A DNA stretch of 64,000 nt from an uncultured Pelagibacteraceae bacterium (GCA_902615975.1 CACMRC010000001.1:62001-126000), one strand, 5' to 3'; numbered from the stretch's first letter, positions 36,522-46,020 are shown. Translations and numbers: made by a program. The notes: a model not told the origin generated them from the sequence alone.

Positions 36522-38825
36522 ATGAGCAAAGAGAACTATATTGAAGAAATAAGACCACATGATAGTGCCTATAAGCATGTCAGTGGATATGCAGAGTATA
36601 CCGATGATATTAATGAGCCAAAAAATACAATTTATGGCGCTATTGGTTTAAGTAAAAAAGCCCATGCAATAATCAAAAATATAGACCTTACTGAAGTAAA
36701 AAAAAGTGAAGGAGTTATATCGGTAGTTACTCAAACAGATATCCCTGGTAGGAATGACGTAGGTCCTGTTTTTGAAGGGGATCCAATCTTTCCAGAAAAA
36801 AAAGTAGAGTTTTTTGGTCAGCCATTATTCGCTGTAGCTGCTAAAACTACAGAACTTGCTAGAAAGGCAGTATTAAAAGCTAAAGTTACCTATAAAGATT
36901 TAAAACCTGTTATTACAATTAAAGAAGCTTTAAATAAGAAGCAATTTTTATTTAAACCTAGAAAAGTTAAAAAAGGTAACCCTTCTAAAAAAATAAAAAA
37001 TTCAAAAAATAATTTAAAAGGAAATTTTACAACCGGAAGTCAAGAGCACTTTTATTTAGAGGGTCAAGCAGCTTTTGTTATTCCAAAAGAAGATGATAAT
37101 TTTTTAGTCTATAGTTCAACACAACATCCATCGGAAACGCAACAATTAATTGCAAAAATGTTTAATCAAAAAAGTAATTCAATAAATGTTGAAGTCAGAA
37201 GAATTGGAGGTGGGTTTGGAGGAAAGGAAACAAATTTTATGACATCGTGTATTTGTGCATTGTTGGCAAAAAAATCAGGGCAGCCAGTCAAACTAAGATT
37301 AGATAGAGATGATGATATAATATTGACTGGCAAAAGACATGAATTTTTGTCTGAATATGAAGTTGGTTTTAATGATGAAGGTATTATTGAAGGATTAAAA
37401 ATAAACTTATCCTCAAATTGTGGAATGTCACCTGATTTATCAGCTGCAATAAATGAGAGAGCTTTGCTTCATATAGATAATGCATATTATATTCCAGATA
37501 TTGAGGTAATAAATAATCTATGCAAGACAAATATTCCAACTTCGACTGCATTCAGAGGCTTCGGTGGAAACCAAGGGATGATGGCTATAGAAAATATTAT
37601 AGATAATATATCAAGGTATTTAAAAAAAGATCCTATAGAAGTCAGAAAGAAAAATTTTTATCAAAAAGATAAACGAAATGTAACTCATTATGGGATGAAA
37701 ATTGAAGATAACGTTATTAACGAAATATTTAAAAATCTAGAAAATAAATCTAATTATAAGAAAAGATATTCTGATATAAGAAAATTTAATGAAAAAAATA
37801 GATTTAAAAAGAAGGGTATAGCTATTACACCGTTAAAATTTGGCATTTCTTTTACAACAATTCATTTAAATCAAGCTGGAGCTTTAGTTCACATTTATAC
37901 AGATGGTAGTGTTTATTTAAATCATGGGGGTATTGAAATGGGTCAGGGGACCCACACAAAGATAGCTCAAATAGTGGCCAATTCTTTAGGACTACCCTAT
38001 AGTTTAGTTCATATTTCATCAACAAATACAGCCAAGGTTCCAAATACTTCAGCTAGTGCCGCTTCTTCAACAACTGATCTTAATGGTGCTGCAGCATTAA
38101 ATGCAGTAGCAAAAATTAAATTAAATTTAGAAAAATTTATTAAGAAAAAATATAAGATCTACAACCAAGAGGCAATTTATAAAGATCAATATATAATATT
38201 TGGAAACAGACAATTTGAATTTAAAAGCATAATTCAAGAGGCATATTTAAATAGAATTTCTCTTTCTTCATCAGGCTTCTACTCAACACCAAAAATTAAT
38301 TTTGATAAAAAAAAATTTAGAGGAAGACCTTTTTATTACTTTTGTTACGGAGCAGCTGTTTCGGAAGTAACTGTAGATACATTGACTGGTGAAAATATAC
38401 TGGAAAGAGTGGATATCTTGCATGATGCCGGTAAACCAATAAATCCAGCCCTAGAACTAGGTCAGATAGAGGGTGGTTTTATTCAAGGGCAAGGTTGGCT
38501 AACAATAGAGGAATTGAAATGGAAATCAGATGGTCAGATTACAACTTTTTCTCCATCGACTTACAAAATACCTGCGGTAAGTGATATTCCAAAAAAATTT
38601 AATGTAGAAATTTTTAAGGAGGGATTAAATAAAGAAAAAGTTGTTAATAAAGCAAAAACAACTGGTGAACCCCCTTTGATGCTAGCCATGAGTGTTTTTT
38701 ATGCAATAAAAGATGCAATTGCTTCAATTGGAAATTATCATTTTGCACCAGAACTAAATGCACCAGCAACCCCTGAAAGAATTTTAATGAGCATTAACAA
38801 AATTAAAAATAAAATTAAAAATTAA
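36522..38825 (+). CDS. xdhB: Xanthine dehydrogenase molybdopterin subunit
   Basis: 767 residues of the xanthine-oxidase molybdenum-cofactor subunit. 'HVSGYAEYTDDI' is near the start; 'GGGFGGKET', 'AFRGFGGNQGMMAIE' and 'GGIEMGQGTHTKIAQI' are cofactor-binding signatures. The base-like catalytic Glu is in 'TTGEPPLMLAMS' near the C-terminus. It hydroxylates hypoxanthine and xanthine to urate. The sulfuration chaperone gene xdhC, which often follows, is absent here. Confidence 0.96.
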   Translation: MSKENYIEEIRPHDSAYKHVSGYAEYTDDINEPKNTIYGAIGLSKKAHAIIKNIDLTEVKKSEGVISVVTQTDIPGRNDVGPVFEGDPIFPEKKVEFFGQPLFAVAAKTTELARKAVLKAKVTYKDLKPVITIKEALNKKQFLFKPRKVKKGNPSKKIKNSKNNLKGNFTTGSQEHFYLEGQAAFVIPKEDDNFLVYSSTQHPSETQQLIAKMFNQKSNSINVEVRRIGGGFGGKETNFMTSCICALLAKKSGQPVKLRLDRDDDIILTGKRHEFLSEYEVGFNDEGIIEGLKINLSSNCGMSPDLSAAINERALLHIDNAYYIPDIEVINNLCKTNIPTSTAFRGFGGNQGMMAIENIIDNISRYLKKDPIEVRKKNFYQKDKRNVTHYGMKIEDNVINEIFKNLENKSNYKKRYSDIRKFNEKNRFKKKGIAITPLKFGISFTTIHLNQAGALVHIYTDGSVYLNHGGIEMGQGTHTKIAQIVANSLGLPYSLVHISSTNTAKVPNTSASAASSTTDLNGAAALNAVAKIKLNLEKFIKKKYKIYNQEAIYKDQYIIFGNRQFEFKSIIQEAYLNRISLSSSGFYSTPKINFDKKKFRGRPFYYFCYGAAVSEVTVDTLTGENILERVDILHDAGKPINPALELGQIEGGFIQGQGWLTIEELKWKSDGQITTFSPSTYKIPAVSDIPKKFNVEIFKEGLNKEKVVNKAKTTGEPPLMLAMSVFYAIKDAIASIGNYHFAPELNAPATPERILMSINKIKNKIKN

Positions 38826-38826
38826 A

Positions 38827-39297
38827 ATGGAAGATAAAAAAAAATTTATGGCGAAAGCTATTGAACTTTCAATAAATAGTGCAAATACAATTGGTGGTCC
38901 CTTTGGAAGTGTTATAGTTAAGGATGATAAGATTATTGCAGAGGGTTCAAATAAAGTTACTTCTTCAAATGATCCAACTGCTCATGGAGAAATAGTAGCA
39001 ATTAGAGAAGCTTGTAAAAATTTAAATACTTTTGATCTTTCTGGATGTGAGATTTATACATCTTGTGAACCTTGTCCGATGTGTCTCTCAGCAATTTATT
39101 GGTCAAGATTAGATAAAATATATTATGCAAATACTAGAGAAGATGCAAAAAATATAGATTTCGATGACTCCTTTATTTATACAGAAATCCCAAAAAAAAT
39201 TGATGATAGGAAAATTAAAATGGTTCAAATGCTCAGAGATGAAGCTTTAAAAGCATTTGAAATTTGGGATAAAAAAGTAGATAAAATAAAATATTAA
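38827..39297 (+). CDS. guaD: Guanine deaminase (CDA-fold)
   Basis: 156 residues of the cytidine/nucleotide deaminase fold. The zinc ligands and catalytic Glu lie in TAHGEIVAIR (His 53, Glu 55) and EPCPMCLSAI (Cys 83, Cys 86). The 'GCEIYTSCEPCP' and 'FIYTEI' segments resemble Bacillus-type guanine deaminase. It would convert guanine to xanthine, feeding XdhAB, immediately upstream in the same operon. Other nucleobase substrates are possible. It overlaps puuD by 1 nt. Confidence 0.85.
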   Translation: MEDKKKFMAKAIELSINSANTIGGPFGSVIVKDDKIIAEGSNKVTSSNDPTAHGEIVAIREACKNLNTFDLSGCEIYTSCEPCPMCLSAIYWSRLDKIYYANTREDAKNIDFDDSFIYTEIPKKIDDRKIKMVQMLRDEALKAFEIWDKKVDKIKY

Positions 39298-40205
39298 TGG
39301 AATTTTTACCTTATACAATAAAATGGTTAGAAGTTATTCTTAGATGGGGCCATGTATTATTTGCAATATTATGGGTAGGTAATAGTTTTTTATTTAATTA
39401 CTTAGATAATAATTTAAATAAAAATATAACAAGTGATGATATCGATGGTGAAGGGTATCTGATGCATTCTGGTTTTTTTTATAAACTTTCAAGGTTGAAA
39501 ACATCTCCACCTCAAGATTACTTAAATAGATTAGTAATCTTTAAGTGGCAAAGTTACTTAACTTTTATAACAGGAATGTTGCTCTTAGTTGTAATTTACT
39601 ATTATAACGCTGGAGTATTAATGGTTGATAAGCGTGTTCTTTTAATTCCTCCTAGTTATGCAATTATTATCTCACTTTTATCATTGATTGTAGCTTGGTT
39701 TATTTATGATCTTTTATGTAAATCAAAATTAATTGAGAATAATATTGCATTTATATCCTTAGGAATAATTTTGTTAGCAGTTGTTTCATTTGGACTTACA
39801 AAATTATTTGGACCAAAATTTGCAATTTTAAGTGTTGGATTAATCATTGGTACTAATATGTTTGGTAATGTTTTTACAGTAATTATACCCAATCAAATGA
39901 ACATAATTAGTAGTAGTGAAAGAGGTGAAAAATTTGATATGAGTCTTTCTCTAGCAGCTAAACAGAGATCAATTCATAATAATTATTCCACTTTTTTAGT
40001 TTTATTTATTATGCTTTCTGGGCATTCGAGTTTTTTAGTTTATCATCAATATAATTGGTTAATATTGTGTGCGATTGCAGTTATTTCTGGTGTAGCAAGA
40101 CATTATTTTAATTTAAGAGGAAGAAACATTCATAGGTTGTATATTTTAATATCCTCAATAATTGCACTTATCGTTCTTGCAGTTTTAGTTTTATTATTTA
40201 AATAA
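39297..40205 (+). CDS. puuD: Membrane urate oxidase/hydroxylase PuuD lacking the cytochrome c domain
   Basis: 302 residues with about eight hydrophobic helices. The opening 'LRWGHVLFAILWVGNSFLFN' is the PuuD (DUF989) hallmark. PuuD oxidises urate to 5-hydroxyisourate and, in described proteins, passes electrons to a C-terminal cytochrome c domain. Here the protein ends after the last helix: there is no CxxCH and no extra domain. A separate small cytochrome c is encoded at 31491. The pathway context (guaD upstream, uraH and uraD nearby, no uricase) supports the call. Confidence 0.85.
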   Translation: MEFLPYTIKWLEVILRWGHVLFAILWVGNSFLFNYLDNNLNKNITSDDIDGEGYLMHSGFFYKLSRLKTSPPQDYLNRLVIFKWQSYLTFITGMLLLVVIYYYNAGVLMVDKRVLLIPPSYAIIISLLSLIVAWFIYDLLCKSKLIENNIAFISLGIILLAVVSFGLTKLFGPKFAILSVGLIIGTNMFGNVFTVIIPNQMNIISSSERGEKFDMSLSLAAKQRSIHNNYSTFLVLFIMLSGHSSFLVYHQYNWLILCAIAVISGVARHYFNLRGRNIHRLYILISSIIALIVLAVLVLLFK

Positions 40206-40221
40206 ATAGATATAAAAAATT

Positions 40222-40746
40222 ATGTCTGAAAAAATGATTGTCAGCTGGGACGAGTACAACAAAACTGTTGAGAAGCTTGCAATCCAAATTGATGATAGCG
40301 GATATAAACCAACCATACTAATTGGCATCATGCGTGGAGCAGCGCCGATGATAGATGTTTTAAGTAGAATTTTTAAATTAAAATGTGCGTATCTTGCAGT
40401 TGAGTCTTACAGTGGTAAGGGAGTAGAGGATGAGCAAGGTGATATTGTGTTTTCAAGAGAAATGAGTTCGATAGCACCCAATATGGGTGGAAAAATACTT
40501 TTATGTGATGATTTATCTGACACAGGAATCACTTTTAACAAAAGTATAGATTGGTTAAAAAAATATGAACCCATTAAAGATAAAATAGAAGACATTAAAA
40601 CCGCAACATTATTTAAAAAAAAGAAATCAACATTTGAGCCAGACTTCTGTGCAAATAAACTTCCTGATAATCCTTGGATAGTACAGCCCTTTGAAATTTA
40701 TGAAGAATTAAGGATTGAAGAAATTAAAAAAAAACATCATACATAA
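40222..40746 (+). CDS. Purine phosphoribosyltransferase
   Basis: 174 residues with a type I phosphoribosyltransferase PRPP loop 'ILLCDDLSDTGITF' near 91-104 and a substrate-side 'IGIMRGAAPMIDVLSR' near 35-50. It probably makes a nucleotide from xanthine, guanine or hypoxanthine (Gpt/Hpt-like). It is the last gene of the uraH-xdhAB-guaD-puuD unit, so salvage and degradation of the same base are co-expressed. A bidirectional terminator follows directly. Confidence 0.8.
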   Translation: MSEKMIVSWDEYNKTVEKLAIQIDDSGYKPTILIGIMRGAAPMIDVLSRIFKLKCAYLAVESYSGKGVEDEQGDIVFSREMSSIAPNMGGKILLCDDLSDTGITFNKSIDWLKKYEPIKDKIEDIKTATLFKKKKSTFEPDFCANKLPDNPWIVQPFEIYEELRIEEIKKKHHT

Positions 40747-40785
40747 AAAAGGCCAGTTAAAAAACTGGCCTTTTAAAATTTTTAA
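40745..40785. terminator. Bidirectional intrinsic terminator
   Basis: A perfect 8-bp stem GGCCAGTT/AACTGGCC (40751-40758 and 40763-40770) with an AAAA loop is flanked by a run of A on the left and TTTTAAAATTTTT on the right. It ends the phosphoribosyltransferase operon on the plus strand and the BMP substrate-binding gene on the minus strand. Its flanks closely match those of the groEL terminator at 63316-63355. Confidence 0.9.
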
Positions 40786-40796
40786 ATGAAAACTGA

Positions 40797-41867
40797 TTAC
40801 TTAGGTATATCTCCTTCAACACCTTTAACGTAAGTCATCATTCCTGCAAGCATTCCATCATCTGCAGTTTTTCCTTCTGCTACCATTAAATTACCTTTCT
40901 GGTCATAAATTGGTCCTGTGAAAGAATGAACTTTACCAGATGCTAAATCTGCTTGAAGTTTTTTAACTTTTGATCTTAGGTCAGCTGGCATTTGTGAATC
41001 TAAATCTGATATCACCACCATACCGTCTCCAATACCATGCCAAGTATCTTTTTGATTCCATGTACCGTTCGCAACAGCTTTAACTCTGTCCACGTAATAT
41101 GGTCCCCAATTGTTTTCAACTGAGGTCAATACAGCTTTAGGAGCAAACTTGTCCATATCACTTGCTTGTCCAAAAGCATATACTCCAGCTTTTTCAGCCA
41201 TTTGAACAATGGCAGTACTATCTGTATGCTGAGCAATTACATCAGCACCTTGATCGATTAAAGCTTTTGCTGCCTCAGCTTCTTTACCTGGATCGTACCA
41301 AGTGAAAGCCCAAACAATTTTAGTCTTAATATTTGGATTAACTTTTTGAGCCGCTAAAGTAAATGAATTGATACCCCTGATAACCTCAGGAATTGGAAAA
41401 GATGCCACATATCCAATAACATTTGATTTTGTCATAGTTCCAGCGATTGTTCCTAAGATTGTTCTACCTTCGTAGAATCTAGCTGCGTATGTAGAAACAT
41501 TTGGATGTTCTCTTTTATATCCAGTAGCATGTTCAAATTTTACATTTGGAAACTCTTTTGCAACTTTGTTAGTTGGATTCATATATCCAAAACTAGTTGT
41601 AAAGATAACATCATGACCAGAATTAGCTAATTGTCTAAGAACTCTCTCAGCATCAGCACTTTCTGGTACACCTTCTACGTAAGTTGTTTTAAATCCGGCA
41701 GCTTCAACAGCTTTTCTACCTACATCATGCTGATATGTCCATCCATGGTCACCAGTTGGGCCAATATAAACAAATGCTGCTTTAACATCTTTTGCAATTG
41801 CAGCCACAGTAAACGTAAATAATAAAACTAAAGAAGAGACGAAAGAACGAATAAAAAATTTATGCAT
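40797..41867 (-). CDS. BMP/PnrA-family ABC transporter substrate-binding protein
   Basis: 356 residues with a cleavable signal peptide (about 1-25) and the BMP fold: 'AAFVYIGPTGDHGWTYQHDV', 'YAARFYEGRTILGTIAG', 'ADVIAQHTDS' and 'TSVENNWGPYYVDRVK'. Relatives bind purine nucleosides or related compounds. Codon use is richer in G/C than the neighbours, as often seen for highly expressed binding proteins. It is the last gene of the deaminase-ABC unit; its own ribosome site (AAGGGG) lies in a 78-nt gap after the permease gene. The purine island around it favours a purine ligand. Confidence 0.88.
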   Translation of the reverse strand: MHKFFIRSFVSSLVLLFTFTVAAIAKDVKAAFVYIGPTGDHGWTYQHDVGRKAVEAAGFKTTYVEGVPESADAERVLRQLANSGHDVIFTTSFGYMNPTNKVAKEFPNVKFEHATGYKREHPNVSTYAARFYEGRTILGTIAGTMTKSNVIGYVASFPIPEVIRGINSFTLAAQKVNPNIKTKIVWAFTWYDPGKEAEAAKALIDQGADVIAQHTDSTAIVQMAEKAGVYAFGQASDMDKFAPKAVLTSVENNWGPYYVDRVKAVANGTWNQKDTWHGIGDGMVVISDLDSQMPADLRSKVKKLQADLASGKVHSFTGPIYDQKGNLMVAEGKTADDGMLAGMMTYVKGVEGDIPK

Positions 41868-41945
41868 AAATTTATTTCCCCTTTTGATTTTTTAATAAGA
41901 TTAAATTTAGATTAAATTACCTAAAAAAAAATAATTATTTTACAA

Positions 41946-42878
41946 TTAATTGTCTTTATAAAAAGATTTCCCCAGAGAACTAGGAGTACTTAGCCTTATT
42001 TTTCTACTATCACGAGAAATTACAACTAAAACTATTATTGTAACAATGTAGGGTAGAGCTGTTAAAAATTGTACAGGTATTCTTACCCCAATAGCCTGCA
42101 TATGAAATTGAATTATTGTTAACCCACCAAAAATCATAGCTCCAATTAAAATTTTAATTGGGTTCCACGTTGAGAAAACCACCAGAGCCAATGCGATCCA
42201 ACCTCTTCCACCTGTCATATTTTCAATCCACTGAGGAGTATAAATCATGGATAAATATGCACCAGCAAGTCCACTCATTGCGCCTCCATAAAGTATACAA
42301 GCGTAACGAACTAACCTAACATTTATTCCTTGATTAGATGCAGACTCAGGTGAGTCACCTACAGCTCTTACAATTAATCCAATTTTTGTTTTTTTTAAAA
42401 AATAGCTAGTTATGAAGGGAAGAGCAAAAGCAAAATAAAAAACAATTGAATGTCCAAATAATATTGGACCCAAAAGTGGTATTGTGTCTTTAAAACCTTC
42501 AAACAAAACAGGAAACTCTTTTCCAGGAATACCTACAAAATTTTTTCCTATCATCGCAGAAATACCAATTCCAAATATGGTAAGCGCCAAACCAGTAGCA
42601 ACATGATTTGTGATCAATGTTTGAGTAAGGAATGCAAAAATAGTTGAAATTAAAACTCCAGCTAACATTGCCCCAAAAATTGCAATAATTAAACTTCCTG
42701 TAACAGTCATTAATGCGAAACCTGAAATAGCACCAATGATCATCATTCCTTCAACACCAAGGTTTAAAACTCCAGACCTTTCTGTAATAAGTTCACCACA
42801 AGACGCTAAGATCAAAGGAACAGCAGAGGCCATGATTGATGCAATTATCAGTCCAATAAAATTTATATCGATGATCAT
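41946..42878 (-). CDS. ABC transporter permease (nucleoside type)
   Basis: 310 residues with about eight to nine helices, of the BPD_transp_2 permease family. 'LTERSGVLNLGVEGMMIIGA' and 'VRAVGDSPESASNQGINV' are signatures of the second permease in BMP-type nucleoside importers. It pairs with the adjacent permease and overlaps it by 4 nt. The following BMP gene completes the importer. Confidence 0.88.
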   Translation of the reverse strand: MIIDINFIGLIIASIMASAVPLILASCGELITERSGVLNLGVEGMMIIGAISGFALMTVTGSLIIAIFGAMLAGVLISTIFAFLTQTLITNHVATGLALTIFGIGISAMIGKNFVGIPGKEFPVLFEGFKDTIPLLGPILFGHSIVFYFAFALPFITSYFLKKTKIGLIVRAVGDSPESASNQGINVRLVRYACILYGGAMSGLAGAYLSMIYTPQWIENMTGGRGWIALALVVFSTWNPIKILIGAMIFGGLTIIQFHMQAIGVRIPVQFLTALPYIVTIIVLVVISRDSRKIRLSTPSSLGKSFYKDN

Positions 42879-43939
42879 TTTTTTGAACCTATAAATTTAA
42901 ATTTGAAAAAAAGTAAATAATCTGATGCAAGAAGAAAAAATAAAATCATTCCTTGAAAAACCTGACCAGTATATTTAGGTATTTGCATAAATATTTGAGC
43001 TGTTTCAGCACCTAGATAAGTTATTGCAACAACTAGAGACGCAAAGATGATACCAACAGGATGTAAACGACCTAAAAACGCTACAATTATAGCAGTAAAA
43101 CCATAATCTGGAGAAATTTCTCTATGAAGCTGTCCAATAGGTCCAGTTATTTCTCCAACTCCAGCTAAACCTGCGCAAGCACCACTTATTAAAAAAACGA
43201 GTATGATCATTTTTTTACCTTTGTATCCGGCATATTTTGCTGTCTTTAAACTAAAACCTGAAACTTTCATTTGGAACCCTAAATATGTTTTATAAAAAAC
43301 AAACCAACTGATAACCACTGCAGCTAAAGCTAAAAATATTCCTGCGTGAATTCTTAGTCCTTCAAATAATAACGGAAGTTTAGCAGAGTCACTGAACTGT
43401 CTGGTTTCAGGAAAATTAAATCCCTCTGGATTGCTCCAAGGGCCAACAACAAGATAGTCCAAAATTAATTTTGAAACATATACCAACATAAGACTTACTA
43501 ATATTTCATTTGTGTTAAAGTAAGTTTTTAAGATAGCGGGTATTGACGCATACAGCATACCACCGATTGCACCAGCTAAAATTACTATTGGAAGAATATA
43601 AAAACCTTCTTGCTCATAAAACAATAATGCAACTCCTCCAGAAACTATCGCCCCGAAAGTCAATTGTCCTTCGGCTCCAATATTCCAGTTATTACTTTTA
43701 AAACAAAAAGATAAACCGATTGCTATTAAACAAAGAGGTGTAGCTTTTAATAGTAATTCACTGAAACCATATTTATCTGCAATTGGAACTATGAAAAAAA
43801 ATTTAAGAGCTTCAAATGGTTTAAAACCTAAAATAAAAAAAATCAAACCTCCCGCTACTAATGTTAGAAAAATAGCTAATACAGGTGTAAAGAAAAAAAT
43901 AGCTCTTGATGGTTGGTCTCTTTTTACGATTTTAATCAA
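42875..43939 (-). CDS. ABC transporter permease (nucleoside type)
   Basis: 354 residues, about nine helices, first permease of the pair. 'FCFKSNNWNIGAEGQLTFGA', 'NTNEILVSLMLVY' and 'ISPDYGFTAIIVAFLGRLHP' match the nucleoside-importer permeases. The start is a TTG at 43939 that overlaps the ATPase stop (TTGA), a 4-nt coupling. The gene also overlaps the downstream permease by 4 nt. Confidence 0.87.
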   Translation of the reverse strand: MIKIVKRDQPSRAIFFFTPVLAIFLTLVAGGLIFFILGFKPFEALKFFFIVPIADKYGFSELLLKATPLCLIAIGLSFCFKSNNWNIGAEGQLTFGAIVSGGVALLFYEQEGFYILPIVILAGAIGGMLYASIPAILKTYFNTNEILVSLMLVYVSKLILDYLVVGPWSNPEGFNFPETRQFSDSAKLPLLFEGLRIHAGIFLALAAVVISWFVFYKTYLGFQMKVSGFSLKTAKYAGYKGKKMIILVFLISGACAGLAGVGEITGPIGQLHREISPDYGFTAIIVAFLGRLHPVGIIFASLVVAITYLGAETAQIFMQIPKYTGQVFQGMILFFLLASDYLLFFKFKFIGSKK

Positions 43940-45426
43940 TTTGCTCCTCCCATTAGTATCCCAAGTTTTTCAGAGGTAACTTCTTCAGCATTCATAATTT
44001 TTGACAATTTTCCTTTATGAATTACTGAAATTTTATCACTTAATTTTAATAACTCATCAGTGTCTGTAGATATTAATATAATTGATTTATTTTGTTCATT
44101 GATTTTAATCAAAGTTTCGTGGATATAATTTATTGCTCCAACATCTAGACCCCAAGTTGGATTAAAACAAATTAATAAATCTGGAGAAGTTATTAATTCT
44201 CTTCCAATAATTAATTTTTGAAGATTACCTCCTGATAAAAATTGGCTTTTTAATTCAATGTTTTCCGTATTAACATTAAAATCTGAAATTATTTTTTTGG
44301 AATGCTCTTTAATTTTGTTTTCGTTTATTAATCCATTATTAAAAAAATTTGATGATTTAAAATTATTTAAAGCCACATTTTCAAAAATTTTCATTTGCGG
44401 GATTGCAGCTTGCTCAAGCCTATCCTCTGGAGAAAAAGCCATCAAATATTCTCTTCTTTCTTGAGGATTTAAATCTCCTATATAATTTTTATTAAATTCT
44501 ATAGAGTTTTTTTCTGAAATAATTTCACCACTTAATACTTGAAATAATTCACTTTGCCCGTTTCCTGATATACCAGCAATTCCTAAACACTCCCCTCGAT
44601 TAACAGAAAAATTAATATCCATTAAATTTGTTTCAAAAGGATCTTCACTTGTAAAATTAAGATTCGTTATTTTAATTAATTGATCTGATGAAGTTTTTGC
44701 TTTTTTTTTCTTAATTGTTTTCAAGTTCTGACCCACCATTTTGTTAGCAAGTGACTCAATATTTTCGTTCTTTATTTCACTTACAGAAACTAACTTTCCT
44801 CTTCTCATTACAGCAACTTCATCACAAAGCTGCATAACTTCCTTTAGTTTATGTGTAATATAAATAATTAAAATTCCTTCTTCTGAAAATTTTTTTAAAG
44901 ATAAGAATAATTCACTCGTTTCTTGTTCTGTTAATACAGATGTTGGTTCATCCATAATTAAAACTTTTGGACTCCTTATTAGGCATCTTATTATTTCCAC
45001 TTTCTGTTTTTGACCTGCTGATAAATTTAGAACAGGAATATCAAGATCAATTGAAAAATTATATTTTTTCATAATTGTATCAATTTTTTCTCTTAAACTT
45101 TCCCTTTGTTCATCTGAGTCTATTATTAAGTTTTCAAATACGGACAAAGTTTCAAAAAGATTAAAATGCTGGAATACCATTCCAATATCATTTTTTTTTG
45201 CATCTGATGGTGAATTGAGCTTTAGATTATTTTCATTTAAATAAATTTCACCTTCATCAGGAATGATGACACCTGATAGAATTTTAACTAGTGTAGATTT
45301 TCCAGCACCATTTTCACCAAGAAGAGCATAAATTTTACCACTATTAAATTCGAGTGAAACATTGTTGTTTGCAACACACCCAGGATATATTTTAGTTACA
45401 TTTGAAATTTTAAGGTTTGTATTCAT
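43936..45426 (-). CDS. ABC transporter ATPase with two nucleotide-binding domains
   Basis: 496 residues comprising two fused ABC domains, as in sugar and nucleoside importers. Domain 1 has Walker A 'GENGAGKST', signature 'LSAGQKQKVEI' and Walker B 'VLIMDEPTSVLT'. Domain 2 has the variant Walker A 'GISGNGQSE', signature 'LSGGNLQKLIIGREL' and Walker B 'LLICFNPTWGLD'. The degenerate Walker A of domain 2 (Gln/Ser in place of Lys/Ser-Thr) is usual for this family. It powers the two permeases and the BMP-family binding protein downstream. Confidence 0.9.
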   Translation of the reverse strand: MNTNLKISNVTKIYPGCVANNNVSLEFNSGKIYALLGENGAGKSTLVKILSGVIIPDEGEIYLNENNLKLNSPSDAKKNDIGMVFQHFNLFETLSVFENLIIDSDEQRESLREKIDTIMKKYNFSIDLDIPVLNLSAGQKQKVEIIRCLIRSPKVLIMDEPTSVLTEQETSELFLSLKKFSEEGILIIYITHKLKEVMQLCDEVAVMRRGKLVSVSEIKNENIESLANKMVGQNLKTIKKKKAKTSSDQLIKITNLNFTSEDPFETNLMDINFSVNRGECLGIAGISGNGQSELFQVLSGEIISEKNSIEFNKNYIGDLNPQERREYLMAFSPEDRLEQAAIPQMKIFENVALNNFKSSNFFNNGLINENKIKEHSKKIISDFNVNTENIELKSQFLSGGNLQKLIIGRELITSPDLLICFNPTWGLDVGAINYIHETLIKINEQNKSIILISTDTDELLKLSDKISVIHKGKLSKIMNAEEVTSEKLGILMGGAN

Positions 45427-45429
45427 TTC

Positions 45430-46020
45430 TTAATTTAATGGTATAGAATTTCCATTCTTATTTTCCTGATATTGATTTGATAAAGTTTGATATTTTTTTT
45501 TAATTTCATCTAATTGTTTTAAAATATTTTCTTTTTTTGAAGTAGGTAAATTTTCAATAAGCAAGTTTATATTTTGACTTTTCCAATAGGAATTTTCTTT
45601 ATTATATTCTCCATCATTAATTTTAAATACTTCTTTGAGTATATTTAAATCGTGCGGGATATTAAATTCATTATTTGTGGCAGTATACGAAAACAAATAA
45701 TAAAAATTATCAAATCCAGAAAATGTGATTGCACTCAAACACATACTACAAGGCTCATGTGAACTTAAGAACATGCAGTCTTTTTCTTTTGGTCTTGTAT
45801 TTGCATCTAATTCATAAAATTTTTTAAGAGTATGCATCTCACCATGCCACAATGGATTTTCTATTTCATTGTTTGTTTCTGCAACTACAAGAGATAAATC
45901 TTCTTTTTTAATTATTGCGGCACCAAATATTTTGCTACCTTTAGCAACACCATGTTCAGTTAAAGGTAAAACTTCTTTTAAAAATATATTTAGTATCTTT
46001 TCTAGGGCTTTTTCATTCAT
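45430..46020 (-). CDS. CDA-fold nucleoside/base deaminase
   Basis: 196 residues of the zinc deaminase fold with HGE (His 59, Glu 61) and EPCSMC (Cys 91, Cys 94), so the active site is complete. The C-terminal 80 residues, including 'LFSYTATNNEFNIPHDLNIL', differ from the guanine deaminase at 38827 and extend it by about 40 residues. The gene sits 3 nt upstream of the importer ATPase, suggesting that it acts on the imported compound. The substrate is unknown; a purine or pterin-like base is a guess from context. Confidence 0.8.
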   Translation of the reverse strand: MNEKALEKILNIFLKEVLPLTEHGVAKGSKIFGAAIIKKEDLSLVVAETNNEIENPLWHGEMHTLKKFYELDANTRPKEKDCMFLSSHEPCSMCLSAITFSGFDNFYYLFSYTATNNEFNIPHDLNILKEVFKINDGEYNKENSYWKSQNINLLIENLPTSKKENILKQLDEIKKKYQTLSNQYQENKNGNSIPLN

